This document shows, piece after piece, positions 50,422-62,637 of a stretch of 64,000 bases of DNA (position 1 is the first letter of the stretch; each line of letters opens with the position of its first letter). The translations under genes and the position numbers were made by a program. This stretch comes from Epiperipatus broadwayi (Eukaryota; Onychophora; Udeonychophora; Euonychophora; Peripatidae). The notes under the pieces are model-generated. The model saw nothing but the letters and a program-made list of their open reading frames with translations. It did not search any database and was not told the origin of the DNA. Location: the NCBI GenBank assembly GCA_028023455.1, contig JAQFVV010012423.1, forward strand, positions 2,433,273 through 2,497,272, written 5' to 3'.

Positions 50422-51854
50422 TGCTTAAATATGTTCTAGAAGACAGCTTGACAATTGCTTGGGCTACAATGGAATCTCATGGTAAGCCAACCAATTACCT
50501 GAATTGTGCTTTTTCCTGATAATGACATTCACTAAAACCAAACTCACCAAGAAAAATCTTCCAGCTTGCTGAAGAATTAATTACATGAAAGGCAGAGAAA
50601 CACGGATAAACATATATACAGCTGGTGGTGAGTAGCGTTATATATGATAACGAAGTTTTAAATAATTTCCATAGTAAAATGACATTTTTATAACTAATAG
50701 AAATATATAAAACGATATTAGTTTAAAGACGTTTATTAAAGAAGCAAAAACTGTTTAAAATTATATTTATAATTTAGAGAGAAAAAAAGTACAAACAAAG
50801 TTATAATTAATAGTCAAGAAAGTGATTTCCAAAAATATTTTAGACTAGGAAAAAAGAAAGACATTGTAAATCAATTAACTGTCAAAAATTTGATAGTTCT
50901 TATTTTAAAGAAAAGGACTATATTCAAGATTAAATTGCGAAAATAATCTTTCATAATTTTATTGTAGCTAAATTAATGTTTCATATGTCTGTGCAAATTA
51001 TATTTACGTGTTTCAGTAAACCTAGTATGTATTTCATTTAACTGAAACTTCAATCATTTATTGTATTTCATATAATTTAAGAGTTTGATAAATATTTTGT
51101 AACAAGTCAAATTGGTTATTTCACGCACACACATGTATATGTGCGTATGTTGTCAATTATAACACATGTAAATTTTAATCATTTTTTTTGTTGTTATTGA
51201 ATGTCAATTGAAATAGATTAATTGTATATTATAAATTGCGCGTCTGTGCACCTATATATGTAAACCATAGTAATAACTTGGATTGTAAATTTTAATTTTG
51301 TAAATCAATGTAACAATTTAAATTTTGAATAGGAATTATGTAAATTAATGTGAAAACTTGAATTTTGTAGTAATCTTATAAATTACAGAGTGATGACTGT
51401 ATTATTGTGTACTTTTCATAATCAGAACCCTTATAAGACCTTATTCATTTTTTGTATTATTAATAAACTTATATTTAATTGTTAAAAATTGTATTCCATC
51501 ATCTCTTGGTCACATACAGTAATAGAGCCTATGTTCTCTGAGCTAGATTTCAGACACGGATAAATGGGGATGTGTTTAGTGCTTTGGGCATCCAGTGATG
51601 ATCAATCATTATCCTGGTTAGCGCAAAAGAGGATACTCTTTAAAGCCATGCACTATTATTTTTTTATTTTACTTTAGTCTTATTAAAAATTTCAGTTTAT
51701 AGTTGGCCAGTACAAGTGGCCTGAGCATTGGTGATGATCAGCCTGTTTTAAATGTCCCAGCATTATTGTTTTGATTTCTAATTATTGTGTATTTTAATGG
51801 ATGGGCACTAAGCTGGTGCATCCAAGTTATGTTTATATAATTGCCCAAGCTGGC
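50422..51854. other. AT-rich noncoding stretch
   Basis: Two very short splice-bounded candidates occur on the minus strand at 50,500-50,580 (TTCTTCAG|CAAGCTGG...CTTG|GTGAGT; GGTTTTAG|TGAATG...TTCAG|GTAATT). They are too short to trust. Nothing else is called. Confidence 0.3.
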
Positions 51855-51927
51855 AAAGGCTCAATAGTTAGCCTGGTCTACAGAAGACCCATTTTCAATC
51901 CAGTCACAAGGTTGACTGTTGATTTAT
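51855..51927 (+). repeat. Dispersed SINE-like element, copy B
   Basis: Carries an A-box-like GGCTCAATAGTTAG, then CCTGGTCTACAGAAGACCCA, and a B-box-like TTTTCAATCC, followed by CACAAGGTTGACTGTTGAT. The last part is shared with 27,334-27,394. The head and shared body fit a tRNA-derived SINE. Confidence 0.5.
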
Positions 51928-52205
51928 ATATTTTATTGCACTAATTTGTTTATTCCCATCAATGATAATGATGGATGGTTATTTCTCTCTAGTATTTACT
52001 TATACTGATATTTACTTTATAATGCTGGTTGATAATAATTATGCTTTAGTTGCTCTTATGAGTTAACTGGTTGATCTCTCAATGCTCTCAGAGATGTTTT
52101 AATCTCATACTCTTATATCTTTAAATATTTACTTATAGATAATCTTTCAAATATTGTATTGGCTGGGTTGATGTTGATTTGCCATCACCCCAGGTTCACT
52201 TCATT
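51928..52205. other. Noncoding stretch
   Basis: Contains GGGTTGATGTTGATTTG near 52,165, a weak echo of the SINE body. No other feature. Confidence 0.35.
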
Positions 52206-52322
52206 ACCACTTCTCACTCACCCCATCCCGTTTATGTCTTTTACCCTACTTCCCACCAACTTCTCACCCACCCCATCCCGTTACAATATATATATATGTA
52301 TATGTGTGTGTGTATATACATA
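52206..52322. repeat. Two-copy 50-bp tandem repeat and (TA/TG)n tract
   Basis: CTTCTCACYCACCCCATCCC occurs at about 52,209 and 52,259, a C-rich exception in this window. The second copy runs into GTTACAATATATA and a TA/TG microsatellite (52,284-52,322). Confidence 0.7.
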
Positions 52323-53121
52323 GAATAAAATCAATTGTTACAGTTTCAAAGGCGCTACCTGTGATTAAAAATTCAAATCTGAATCATGTAACTTAGTTAA
52401 AAGGAAGCAAGGTTGAAAGTTCTATTACTATATAACTTTCATATAGCTTTATGCATTCTTTAATTTATATATACATTATATTAAGTTATTTCAATCAAAA
52501 TCATTTTATCCAAATTTTACTTCACAGTTATAAATAAATTTTATGTCTTAGTTAAATAATCAGCAAATAAAGATTGCTTAAGTGCTTCAACCACAATAAT
52601 ATTGTAAGATATAGTTGTGTAATGTATTAATTGTAGTGAAAAAGTTAGTGAGCTACTGTTCATACCTATATTAATACAAATTTATCATTAGTGAAAGCTT
52701 TGATGTAGAGAATGATAAACGTCATTATTTCAGAAGTAGGATAATTATTTGATATATTTTCTATTGCAATATAAAAATTAAAAATTATTAACAGTATAAT
52801 TATTTATAAATTACATTAAATTCAATGATGCAAATAACTTTTTGCAAGATTTTGCATTGTTTTAAAAAGCAAAATATTAAAGTTATTAACTAACATGAGC
52901 CTAGAGCATAATAGTTATTTGGAATCAGAATTTTGTCAAGTAAATCTATTTTTCTTTAAAAAAAAGAAGTTAAAACTTTATTTTCTAATATATTTTACTA
53001 TTTCAAATTTTCATAATAATTATGTAGTATATATGTGAAGAGTTTTATAATGCAATACATCTTACAATGTGTGTATGACTTGAATTCATATTTAAGATAG
53101 GAAAAACTCACTGACGAGTAG
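52323..53121. other. AT-rich noncoding stretch
   Basis: No recognisable feature. Confidence 0.5.
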
Positions 53122-53178
53122 GCACTAGATAGGGATTTTATGCACAAGTATTCTGGCATCCATTGATTACTCTAGCTT
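53122..53178. repeat. Dispersed repeat pair, copy B
   Basis: Partner of 45,942-46,005. It is enclosed by the inverted words AAAACTCACT (about 53,102) and AGTGAGTTTT (about 53,200), a possible element boundary. Confidence 0.45.
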
Positions 53179-55019
53179 GCTGTGTGTGGCAATACATATA
53201 GTGAGTTTTGCCTGTTTTAAAACAGTTATAGACAAGTATAAGAAGTGGTGGGCATGTGATGTTTAAAAACTAAACAAAATGTTCATTTTTCAACCAGGTG
53301 GTTTTTTTTTCCTTTAGTTGGTTCCTAGATAATTTTAATAGCAATCCAAATTATGTAAATTGGTATAATAATCAGAAAATAATAATAAATTCTTTACAAC
53401 AGCTATAAAATTGTATGAATATTTACAAGACTTTTATGAATTTGGTTAACAAATGATTGATTAAAACTGAATGGAAAGTTATATATATATTGTACTGGAC
53501 CATACTCCCTGTGGAATTCTTTTCCTAATCTTGCACTGAGCATGAAGTGACCAAGATTCAACAGGTAAAAAAATGGATATCAATTTAGCCGATTGTCTGT
53601 ACTCATGTATATTGGTACTTCCAGCTAAATTGATAGAAAGAGTGGATTGACAGGACTCTTCCAGTTAAAAAACACCCTTTAGTTGATATTTTATTTGAAT
53701 GCCCGAATATTTAGAATGATAGCAAGTACACACCTTTGAAAAATCTATTTACAAAATAGACTTTTGCACGCCATTTCTAGAAAAGAATCAAAAAATGAAT
53801 TTTTCACCCTCCTAGAAGGATGTGCAATACCATATGTTCAGCAGAGCATAAGAATAAGATTTAACACCCCGGTAGAGTGATATCCCTTGTGGCTAGCTCA
53901 GTCACTCTACATCTAGGATCTTCAAATGGGTAAGTTAAATGATTATTATAGGTACGTGGTTGATAAGGAAATAACACATTTTTATCAATATAAATAATAA
54001 TATAAAAACGAATCAAGTTTAATATTATGATTAACATTTATTTAATTTCCTATACCCACTATCATTTTGTACTAATGATGATATAATAACAAAAATACTA
54101 AATGATTAAATAATTAAATACAATTTCAAATAAGAAAAATAATAAATCCGTAAAGCTATTTACAATGTTTTATAAATAATGGAAGTGGTCTGAGCTCTTT
54201 TTACCCTGTAGAAATAAATTTTATTTTGTGTGATTTGATATACAGATTTGAGATATTTGGTCATACAGGCATACATTTTTACCCATTACTTTAAAACCTT
54301 TTTATTGATAGCAAAAATAATAATAAAAAAAACTATGCATATGTATATTTGCAATTTGAGATATTTCACTAATTTCATATTTTTAACAAGTCAACAAGGT
54401 TGCATTGGCTCAGATACTATATCGTACTCACCATAAGGTACTGTATCTATTTACCTTTTGCTATAGATAAATTCCTATACATGTATATACATGCAGCACA
54501 ATTATACACTTACTATTATTTTAAATATAAAGTTATTAGAGTACTTGCTTACAGGGAATCTATAATAGATCAATCCCTTCTTACATGCATCATAAGGTGC
54601 AGCAGTGACAAAAAAATAACTTAAAAAGGATATACGGTTAAATACATTCTTAGATATTCAACATGAGATATCGTATTTACCGAATGTTAGCATATACATA
54701 TACATGCATATTTGTATGTGACGAATTTCAGGAGTAACAACAAGAGGAAAATGAATAGCAACAAAAAAAAAAAGAATCTCATTGCAATCTTTGTTGAAAA
54801 TACTAGAATTTTAAATAGAAAAATTGACTCAAAAGATTTAAATAAAAGCTTGATCATTTATGCTGTAATAACCATAAATTCATATACATATGCGAGAGAC
54901 TCTCTCTCTTTTTTAAATGATTAATAATAATGACCAAAAAATAATAATATATTTAATCAGACATATCAAAGTTAATTATTTCAATATTAATAAAATATCT
55001 TAAAATAAACTTATGTCTG
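53179..55019. other. AT-rich noncoding stretch with small stem-loops
   Basis: Inverted words TATCAATTTAGC/GCTAAATTGATA (about 53,578-53,632) and GTAGAGTGA/TCACTCTAC (about 53,874-53,912) bracket short loops. The second includes a tRNA-like GGCTAGCTCAGT. Open frames of 60-74 codons at 54.2-54.9 kb are not supported. Confidence 0.35.
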
Positions 55020-55520
55020 CATCTTTATTCTCCTGTGGGCTCTGAGTGGGCTTCAAGTCAAATGGCTGTGTATTGAGGATTTCATCTATTTAACAAGGTG
55101 GCATTTGTCATCATCATGGGTGGCTGGAACTGGCATGGTCATATCTTGGTGGCTTGGGACAGAGAAGGGGCAGTGCGCTGGCTGGTTGTCTACCCCACAG
55201 TCATTTTACTGGACTCTCTGGTAGATTGCTTCATATTTTCCTCTGTTTGTATATGAACATAAATTTTATTAAATGTTCATTTTCTATCTTGACTGGTTCA
55301 TTAAATCTTAAGAAATCATTAGTTCTTAAAAGAACTGTACAATGGATTTCTTCTTACAAATAACCTGCTGTAGTCTACTCCATAAATTAATCTCCAAGTA
55401 GCTAGATGATTTACCAATTCTGGAGCCAAAGTAGTGAATGACTTGCCCAGAACGACTGCCAAAGAAAGAATAAATCCCACAGCACTATCAATCCCACTAA
55501 TAAGAACCAATTCAGATATC
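55020..55520. other. GC-richer patch, probable old repeat
   Basis: Composition differs clearly from the flanks. Overlapping open frames on both strands (55,154-55,363 plus; 55,319-55,510 minus) disagree with each other. The text GTGAATGACTTGCCCAGAA near 55,434 recalls the conserved tails of some animal SINEs (TGACTTGCCCAAGG type), a resemblance from memory. It is read as decayed repeat and not as a gene. Confidence 0.3.
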
Positions 55521-56070
55521 CCTCTGAGAAAAATGAATCAGCCAATCCTTTTAATTTAGCTTATCACTTAGATTATAAACATTCCTTTATATTTTTCTGA
55601 TTAAATTTTACATTTTAAGTTTGACATAATGGTTTCCATCTTGAATAACCCAGACCACTTGTTTACAAAATCAATTCAAATGAATTTTTTTAAAGATAAC
55701 AGTTTAATTATAGCATTATCAAACCTTTTGCTTTTGATCAGATTTTTGCAAAAGCAATTAACATTTTTTTTTTGCTTATGTAATAAAATTACAATCTTTA
55801 GAAAAGTAATTAAAAAAAATATACAAGTATGTTGGAAAATAAAAAAGCAAATACATATAATGACATATCATAAAAAATATACAAAAAGGAAAAACACAAA
55901 AAAAACATATGAGTTTATTATACAATATTTTGTATGTCAATTTCATATTACTTTAAATTGTTGTGTGTGGGTATTTTAATGCTCAGATCCAACTTTCTTT
56001 TAATTTAGGACATTTTTATATCTGTTGTGTTTAATACAGACTTTGTGCAAGGCCATTTGATAATGCCTGG
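55521..56070. other. AT-rich noncoding stretch
   Basis: A 116-codon frame (55,629-55,979) is Lys/Ile/Phe/Leu-rich without domain features and is not called. Confidence 0.5.
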
Positions 56071-56102
56071 CACAATATATATATATATATATATATATTG
56101 TG
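56071..56102. repeat. Perfect 32-bp TA palindrome CACAAT...ATTGTG
   Basis: CACAATATA(TA)nTATATTGTG is self-complementary including the non-TA flanks CACAA/TTGTG. Several other TA tracts in the window share the ACAAT or ATTGT flank. Confidence 0.85.
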
Positions 56103-56957
56103 ACTTTCCAGGTTGGCACCAGGAAGAAATGTGGGAAGTTCACATTCATGGGAATAATGGCTAGAGATAACTATTAAAGAAAAAAATGAATTGTGATATA
56201 ATTTAATATTTAAAATTTGGTTTAAAAAAATATTAAGACTTTAGTTGGCTGTACCAATTGTTAAAATTTTAAGTTACATTTGTCTGGTAGCAGGTGTTTA
56301 TTAATTTTTTTTAACTCGGTATCTACTCTCATCCAAGATTTAACCTGTATATGTGGGTGTATGTTCATTTTATATCATCTCACACTTTATTCATATTTTA
56401 TACTATTACTTATAATGTCCAAATTATAGTAGTAGAATTTACATGCAATAGGAACAGATACACACATATACCATTAATTAGAATGATTTTTAATTTTTAT
56501 TTTATTTAGTATTTATTAAATATGTATTACTTGAGGTCTTACATTTAAAATTGCAAAGGTTATCTGTTTATTATTAGGTAGCATTTGTAAATTAATATTT
56601 AGTATATAATGTTATTTTTTTTTCTTTCATTCCAATGTTTTGTTATTGACAGTTTAAAAGCAAAAAAATTCTGGCATATTGCCAAGTTGATTATAATAAA
56701 AAAGAGGGCGTGAGAGAGCTTGGACAAGAGATTCTAAGGAAAAAGGTATAAAAAAGAGTTATAAAAAATAGAATAACTCTCTAAAAAAATAATAAGATAA
56801 GTGAAATAAACATTGTAAATATTTGCTACTATTCCTATGGATAAATATAACATACTACTCGAAGAAAAAATATACATGGAATGCTAAATTTTTAAGGAAC
56901 TAGCTTTAGCTTTTATCAACTGATGGTCTAAGTTTACTATATTCAAAAATACATGGA
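56103..56957. other. AT-rich noncoding stretch
   Basis: No recognisable feature. Confidence 0.5.
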
Positions 56958-56972
56958 TATTCATCATCATTA

Positions 56973-58367
56973 TCAACCATTATCAATCCACTGCAGGATG
57001 AAGGTCTCTCCAAGTTTAATCCATCTTCTTCGATCTTTAGCTTCTCTTCTCCACATCACCCCTGCACACTTTCTTATTTCATCCATCCATCTCACATGTG
57101 GTCTCTTTCTGGGTCTTTTACAATCTCTTGGAATCCAGTTTAAAATTGCAATTGTCCATCTATTATCATCTCTTCTAGCAATATGTCCAGCCCAACTCCA
57201 CTTCAATCTTTTAATTTTTTCAATGAGGTCAGTAACACCTGTTTGTTCTCTTACCCATACATTGCATTTTCGATCTCTTCTTGTTACTCCCAACATACAT
57301 CTCTCCATACTTATTTGAGTGGTCTGAAGTCTCTGTATTGCTCTTCTATTGAGTGTCCAAGTCTCAGATCCATAAGTAAGAACTGGTAAAACACATTTGT
57401 TAAAAACCTTCCTTTTTAAACACATAGGCATATTTCCTTTTAGTATCAAGTTATTTCTACCAAAAGCATTTTAACCAAGTTTAATTCTATGATTAATTTC
57501 CTCCATTATGTTTCCATCTGTATTAATAATCTGACCAAGGTATTTGTAACTGTTAACTTCTTCTAATTCATCATAATCAATCTTTATTTTCATATTTTGA
57601 GCAAATCGATTAAACATTACTTTAGTCTTTTTAACATTTATCTTTAGTCCTACTTTTCTACTTTCATCTGATAACTCCTGCAACATTTCCTGCAGCTCTG
57701 AAGCATTATTTGCAAAAACACCTACATCATCTGTGAAATCTAAATGACTTAAATAATCTACATTTACTTTCACTCCTTTAGTTTCCCATTTTAATCCACA
57801 AAATACTTCTTGCAGCAATGCTGTAAAAAAATTTGGAGATATGGAGTCACCTTGTCTTACACCTTTCTCAATGTTGACTTTCCCAGTATCATTTTGTAAT
57901 CTAATTGTTGCTGTTGCATTTTTATAAATATTCTTTAAAATATGACAATATCCTGGATCTATACCTTGATGATCCAATGCTTTAATCACTGAAGAAATGT
58001 TTATAGAATCAAATGCCTTTTCATAATCTACAAATCCAAAACATAATGACAACTCATATTCATTTGTCCTTTCTATAACTTCTCTCAATACCTGAATATG
58101 ATCTACTGTACTAAAACCACTTTTAAATCCAGCTTGTTCTCTTGGTTGGTGGAAATGCAATGTTCTCTGTAGATGAGTTGTAATTATCTTGGTAAAAATT
58201 TTATATAAAACTGATAAAAGGCTGCTAGGTCTGTAATTTCTAATATCTTCTTTATCATCTTTTTTAAAAATTAATATTATTACTGCATTCTTCCAATCAT
58301 CCGGTACATCTTTATCATTTAGACATTTAGTATATAACTTTGCTAAAAAAAATTTCTGTTTCTTCAC
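56973..58367 (-). pseudogene. Copy 2: reverse transcriptase and C-terminal domain, one stop
   Basis: Downstream of the frameshift the RT continues with box A (FVDYEKAFDS), box B (GVRQGDSISP), box C (DFTDDVGVF, catalytic Asp codons at 57,726-57,731), GLKINVKKTK and YKYLGQI. A stop at 57,471-57,473 replaces the Trp of copy 1's LGWSAFG (TGGAGT to TAAAAT). The same frame then continues from 57,449 through LTYGSETWTLNRR, ERCMLGVTRRD, WAGHIARRDDNRW and the terminus QWIDNG. The protein is therefore dead by two lesions. Box C again has Thr where Ala is usual. Confidence 0.92.
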
Positions 58368-59742
58368 CTACTTCTTTTAATATATCAATTATAATTCCAT
58401 CATTACCTGGAGCCTTTCCTTTCTTCATACATTTAATTGCATTTCTCACTTCTTCATTTAAAATTCTGGGCAATTCAGAAGATGTAATAGATATAGGAGG
58501 TACTTGTTCTTTATTACTATATAATTTTTGATAAAAATTTTCTACCAATTTCATGATGTCATCTCTTTTTTTAGTAATAATTCCATCTTTATTTCTTATT
58601 GCAGATATAAATTTCCTACCAATACCAAAATGTTGTTTTACATTCTTAAGACTTTTATTTTCTTCTACAGCTTTTTTTAGTTCACAGTTGTACTTTCTTA
58701 TATCATTTTCAACTCTTTTCTGCACCATTTTACAAAATTCGAGATATTCAATTTTTTTTAATGCATCATTTTTGTATATCTTCATATTTCTTCTTTTCTT
58801 CATAAATTCTCTAGTCTCAGTAGAAATTTTATTGGTCAATTGCTGCTTTTTTCTACCAGCTATCTTTCTTGCAGTTTTTAAAAGTGTATCAGTTATTTTC
58901 ATATTAATTTCATTCAAATCTGAATCATGTTCAAAATCTACTAATACTTGAAACCGATTTGTAAGTTCTAATTTAAATTCATTAGAATGTTTCTGAAGAT
59001 TAGGAATATCAACTGTAAATATTGTTTTTCTTAACAATTTTTGTCTTTCTAGTTTTACATTAACACGTATCTTGCATCTTACTAATCGATGATCACTTCC
59101 TGTGTTAAATCTATTAAGAACATTACAATCTTGAAATATGTATTTCCTGTTAGTCAAAATATAATCCAATTCTGCTGTACCTTCATTTGGATGCTTCCAT
59201 GTCCATTTTCTTTTAGCATTTTTTTCAAAAAAAGAATTCATAATATAAAGTTTTTCTTTTTCTGCAAACTCCACAAGTCTATGTCCTCTCTCATTTCTAT
59301 TACCATAACCAAAATTACCTACAGCACTTTCATCTTTCATTTGTTTACCAATTCTAGCATTAAAGTCTCCCATAACAATTTTAAAATGTTGTTTACTCTG
59401 ATCAAAAGCCTTTTGTACATCCATATAAAAATCTTCTACTACTTCATCACTATGAGAACTTGTTGGGGCATAAACCTGAATTATCTGCATTTGGTATCTG
59501 CTATTAAGTTGTATAACTAATCTTGCCACTCTGTCTGATACACCATCAATCTCCACAATATTGTTCTTCCACTTTTTATTTATAATGAATCCTACTCCAC
59601 TTGTATTTCCAATATTTGTGTCTTTATAATAGAATATATGTCCACTTTTTAAATCAATTATCTCTTCACCTTTTCTTCTAACTTCACAAAGTCCAATAAT
59701 ATCCCATTTAATATAAGAGAGTTCTTCTTCTAATTCTTGCAA
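58327..59742 (-). pseudogene. Copy 2: endonuclease plus N-terminal RT, ends at frameshift
   Basis: A 471-codon open frame. Endonuclease/exonuclease/phosphatase-type motifs are visible: LCEVRR with Glu-20, QVYAPTSS near 89-96, GDFNAR at 125-130, LDYILTN near 192-198, and SDHRL at 216-220. These match the AP-like endonuclease that nicks target DNA in non-LTR elements. The first RT motif KGKAPGNDG follows near the end. The frame then breaks near 58,350: copy 1 reads through GAA followed by eight T, while copy 2 has one extra A before the same T8 run. The true protein would continue in the next frame. The arginine that copy 1 lost to a stop is intact here. Confidence 0.92.
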
Positions 59743-62399
59743 TATTATGTAAGATTATTAATTATAGTTTATTTTAACGTAATTACTATGAATAAATAAT
59801 ATCGGAATTATAAAAATTATTAAAAATGAAGATAACTAAATTTTTTTTATTAAACGCTGTAGTGAGACGCTTTATGTGCTTTCAGTTTAAAAGATTTCTA
59901 TTTATATTATGCAAAATAAAGTTAAAATGAAAGAATTTATCTATTTTAACTCTTTTATCAGGAGGATAGTTTTATATCCCAAAGAACTTTACTATTCACA
60001 CATATAAAAAAAAACAATGAGTAATTTAAATGCATAACTTAACAATATTTAATGATTACTTATCACAACCTATACAAGCAAAGATAAATCAATGATAATG
60101 GTTAATGAAAATTATATTAAGTACTAAAAACTAAAGGAGTAACGTCATAAACATTTACTAGAATTATTTTACTGAGTCGGAGATTGTGTTTCTTGTGATT
60201 AATAAAATAATTCCAGTGCATACCAATGTTGTTTATAATGTTTATTAAGAGATTCTGAAATATTGGAATTTATTGCAGCTCTTGTCAAATTATACTTCAG
60301 CCAGAAGGAGCAACATTTGTATTTTTTTTTAATGTTGGAATTAATTGTTATTGTTGAAAGCAGTGTGTATACTTTTATTCAAACTTTCAAATCTTTTTAT
60401 TGTTTATAATAGATAAATAATTTTTTTTGTTATGCTTGGTGTAACCTATTATTATTGTAATATAATAGTTTATTATCTTATATGATTTAGAAATCATATT
60501 ATATATAATTGTATATTGGGTGTGTGTGCACTATCATAAATTATTTTTCCAAAGTTGTGGTTTATTTTTACTTTGGTTTTGCATGGTGCAATTTTGTAAA
60601 ATAAGATAGAGAATTAGAAGTTTGTCTGTTTATAGATTTGTTATATAGGAAATATGTTGAGTGCATTTGGATGTGGAAGTGTTTGAGGGATGATTTTATT
60701 ATATGGATTGAGTTATACTCTCCTGATTATTTGCTTATTAAACCATGGGTGGTTAATGTACTTACCTATTTGAAAGCATATGCTGAAATAGTTGTATTTT
60801 CTTTTCTTTTTAATTGAAGTGGCAAAGGCCCCATTTATTAATGATAGGTCAGATAAGTTCCGTAACCTTTGTGTCTTAAAAGTTAGTGGATATTATATTA
60901 ATGAGTCAAGTTTGAATTTGGAGATTTGATTAACCCTCATGCATACATATATGTGAATGTTTATTTACTATTATTCCCCTCTCTTCATTTGGATGTAGTT
61001 ATCGTCAAACAATATATACTGATTATATCAGATAGATGTTTTATAGATTTTTATAATACGTTTTAAATAAGATCATTAGTTTAATGATTAACTTGTTGCA
61101 CCATCTGTTCCATAAATAAACTTGTATAAATTATAATTTATAAATGCATTGTATTTGTAATTTTGTAAAAGTGCACATACTCGAAAATATGGTAAACAAA
61201 AAAATATTGAAGACCATTATTAAAATTATTAATTATAAATAATTATTAAATCATATTACATATATTATCAATATCTCATTTATTGTCTTTATTGATAATT
61301 CATCCTTCAGTATGAATGTATTATTATCTTAGGAAAATTTTACTTTATTTAATGAAAGGGAAATAATAATAAAACTGTCACTTAAATTTATATAACAAAT
61401 ATTAATCAAATTTGTGTTACTATAAGGGAAATAGTAAAATCATCATCAATGTGTTATAAAATAAAGTTTCATATAATAAATGTTTTGTTGAAATAATATC
61501 CCATATGAGTTGTTTTATTATATGCATTCGATTGTCCATTTCCACACACACATATGTTTAACATAATATAATTATAGAATTTATAGATTTTCCAGTATAG
61601 GTCATTTATTTAAAATCTAGAGTTAACAGATCTTAATATTGCAGTGTTAAAAAAAATATGTTTTACTTTGCTTAGAATAGATGGTGATGTAGGGCAAAAA
61701 GGTACCTGATCCTCATCATTGTCTATACTTTATTTAGTGTTATAATTATAAATTTCACAATAATCCATATTATTTAATAGATGCGTATAATATAGTTGAA
61801 TAAACATTATAGAATTGTTTTTTATAAATGTTTCTATCATCCTATTTGCATCTTATATGACTACCATACCCTATAACCACAACTGAGCTAAGCCATAGAA
61901 TAATATCAACATAAGAATCTTATTGGTAAGTAGAAAAGCAATTTCAATTATAAATTTATTTTATCTTGTATAGAATTGGTGCCTGGATTTTGTAATTACT
62001 GAATTTATATAAGAGGGTTTTGATTTGTTTTAATTATTTATATTGTTATTGTTAGTTTTAATTTTATTATTAGACAGTAGATGGTTTTATGTCTGAAATA
62101 ATTTGTCAACATTAAATAGATTAATAACATTTAAAAAGGGCATCAAAGTGGGTTCTGAAAAAGGCTTTTAATGTATAAAATTATTATTGATTATGTAGTT
62201 GTTGTAAAGAATTTGTTATTATTTTCTGATTATTATTTTGTGGAAGAGCAGCATAAGGATTTTTATTTTTTTCCAATTTTGATAAATTGGTATATAGTTA
62301 TTTTTATCTAAAAACACCAATAAATCAATAGTGGTCTAAACAACCATAACACTAACTCATCAATTTTTTTCATTCTGCTCTGTTCATTGCCCAAATCTT
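59743..62399. other. AT-rich noncoding region
   Basis: About 2.6 kb with no supported gene or repeat. Confidence 0.55.
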
Positions 62400-62540
62400 C
62401 AATTCACATGCCTCTTTCCATTACTTAAATCATCCAGCAAGATCAATCTTTTCTTTCTTTCTTTTGGTTTTCATTCATCATTCTTTCCAAACTAAACTTC
62501 ATTAAATAAATCTTTCTTCTGTTTGTCTTTGTATATATAT

Positions 62541-62637
<97 letters not shown>

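Larger units (their letters stand above)
56958..59742 (-). mobile_element. RTE-like non-LTR retrotransposon, copy 2, longest in window
   Basis: The longest copy of the family. Its 3' end (left) has the ORF stop followed by TAATGATGATGAAT. Its 5' end (right) stops at about 59,742, inside the start of the endonuclease domain. The first codon of the open frame is TTG, not ATG, and the usual N-terminal asparagine motif of this endonuclease class is absent, so this copy too is 5'-truncated. Over the last 158 residues it differs from copy 1 at about 12 positions by eye, so both are fairly young. No clear target-site duplication is visible. Confidence 0.9.

Noticed and set aside
55629-55979. 116-codon plus-strand open frame
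   Set aside because: Lys/Ile/Phe-rich low-complexity translation of AT-rich DNA, with no recognisable domain.
59089-59520. 143-codon plus-strand frame
   Set aside because: Antisense shadow of the copy 2 endonuclease. The same holds for 58,340-58,951 and 56,953-57,389 plus, and for 17,398-17,610, 17,748-18,374 and 19,312-19,518 minus.
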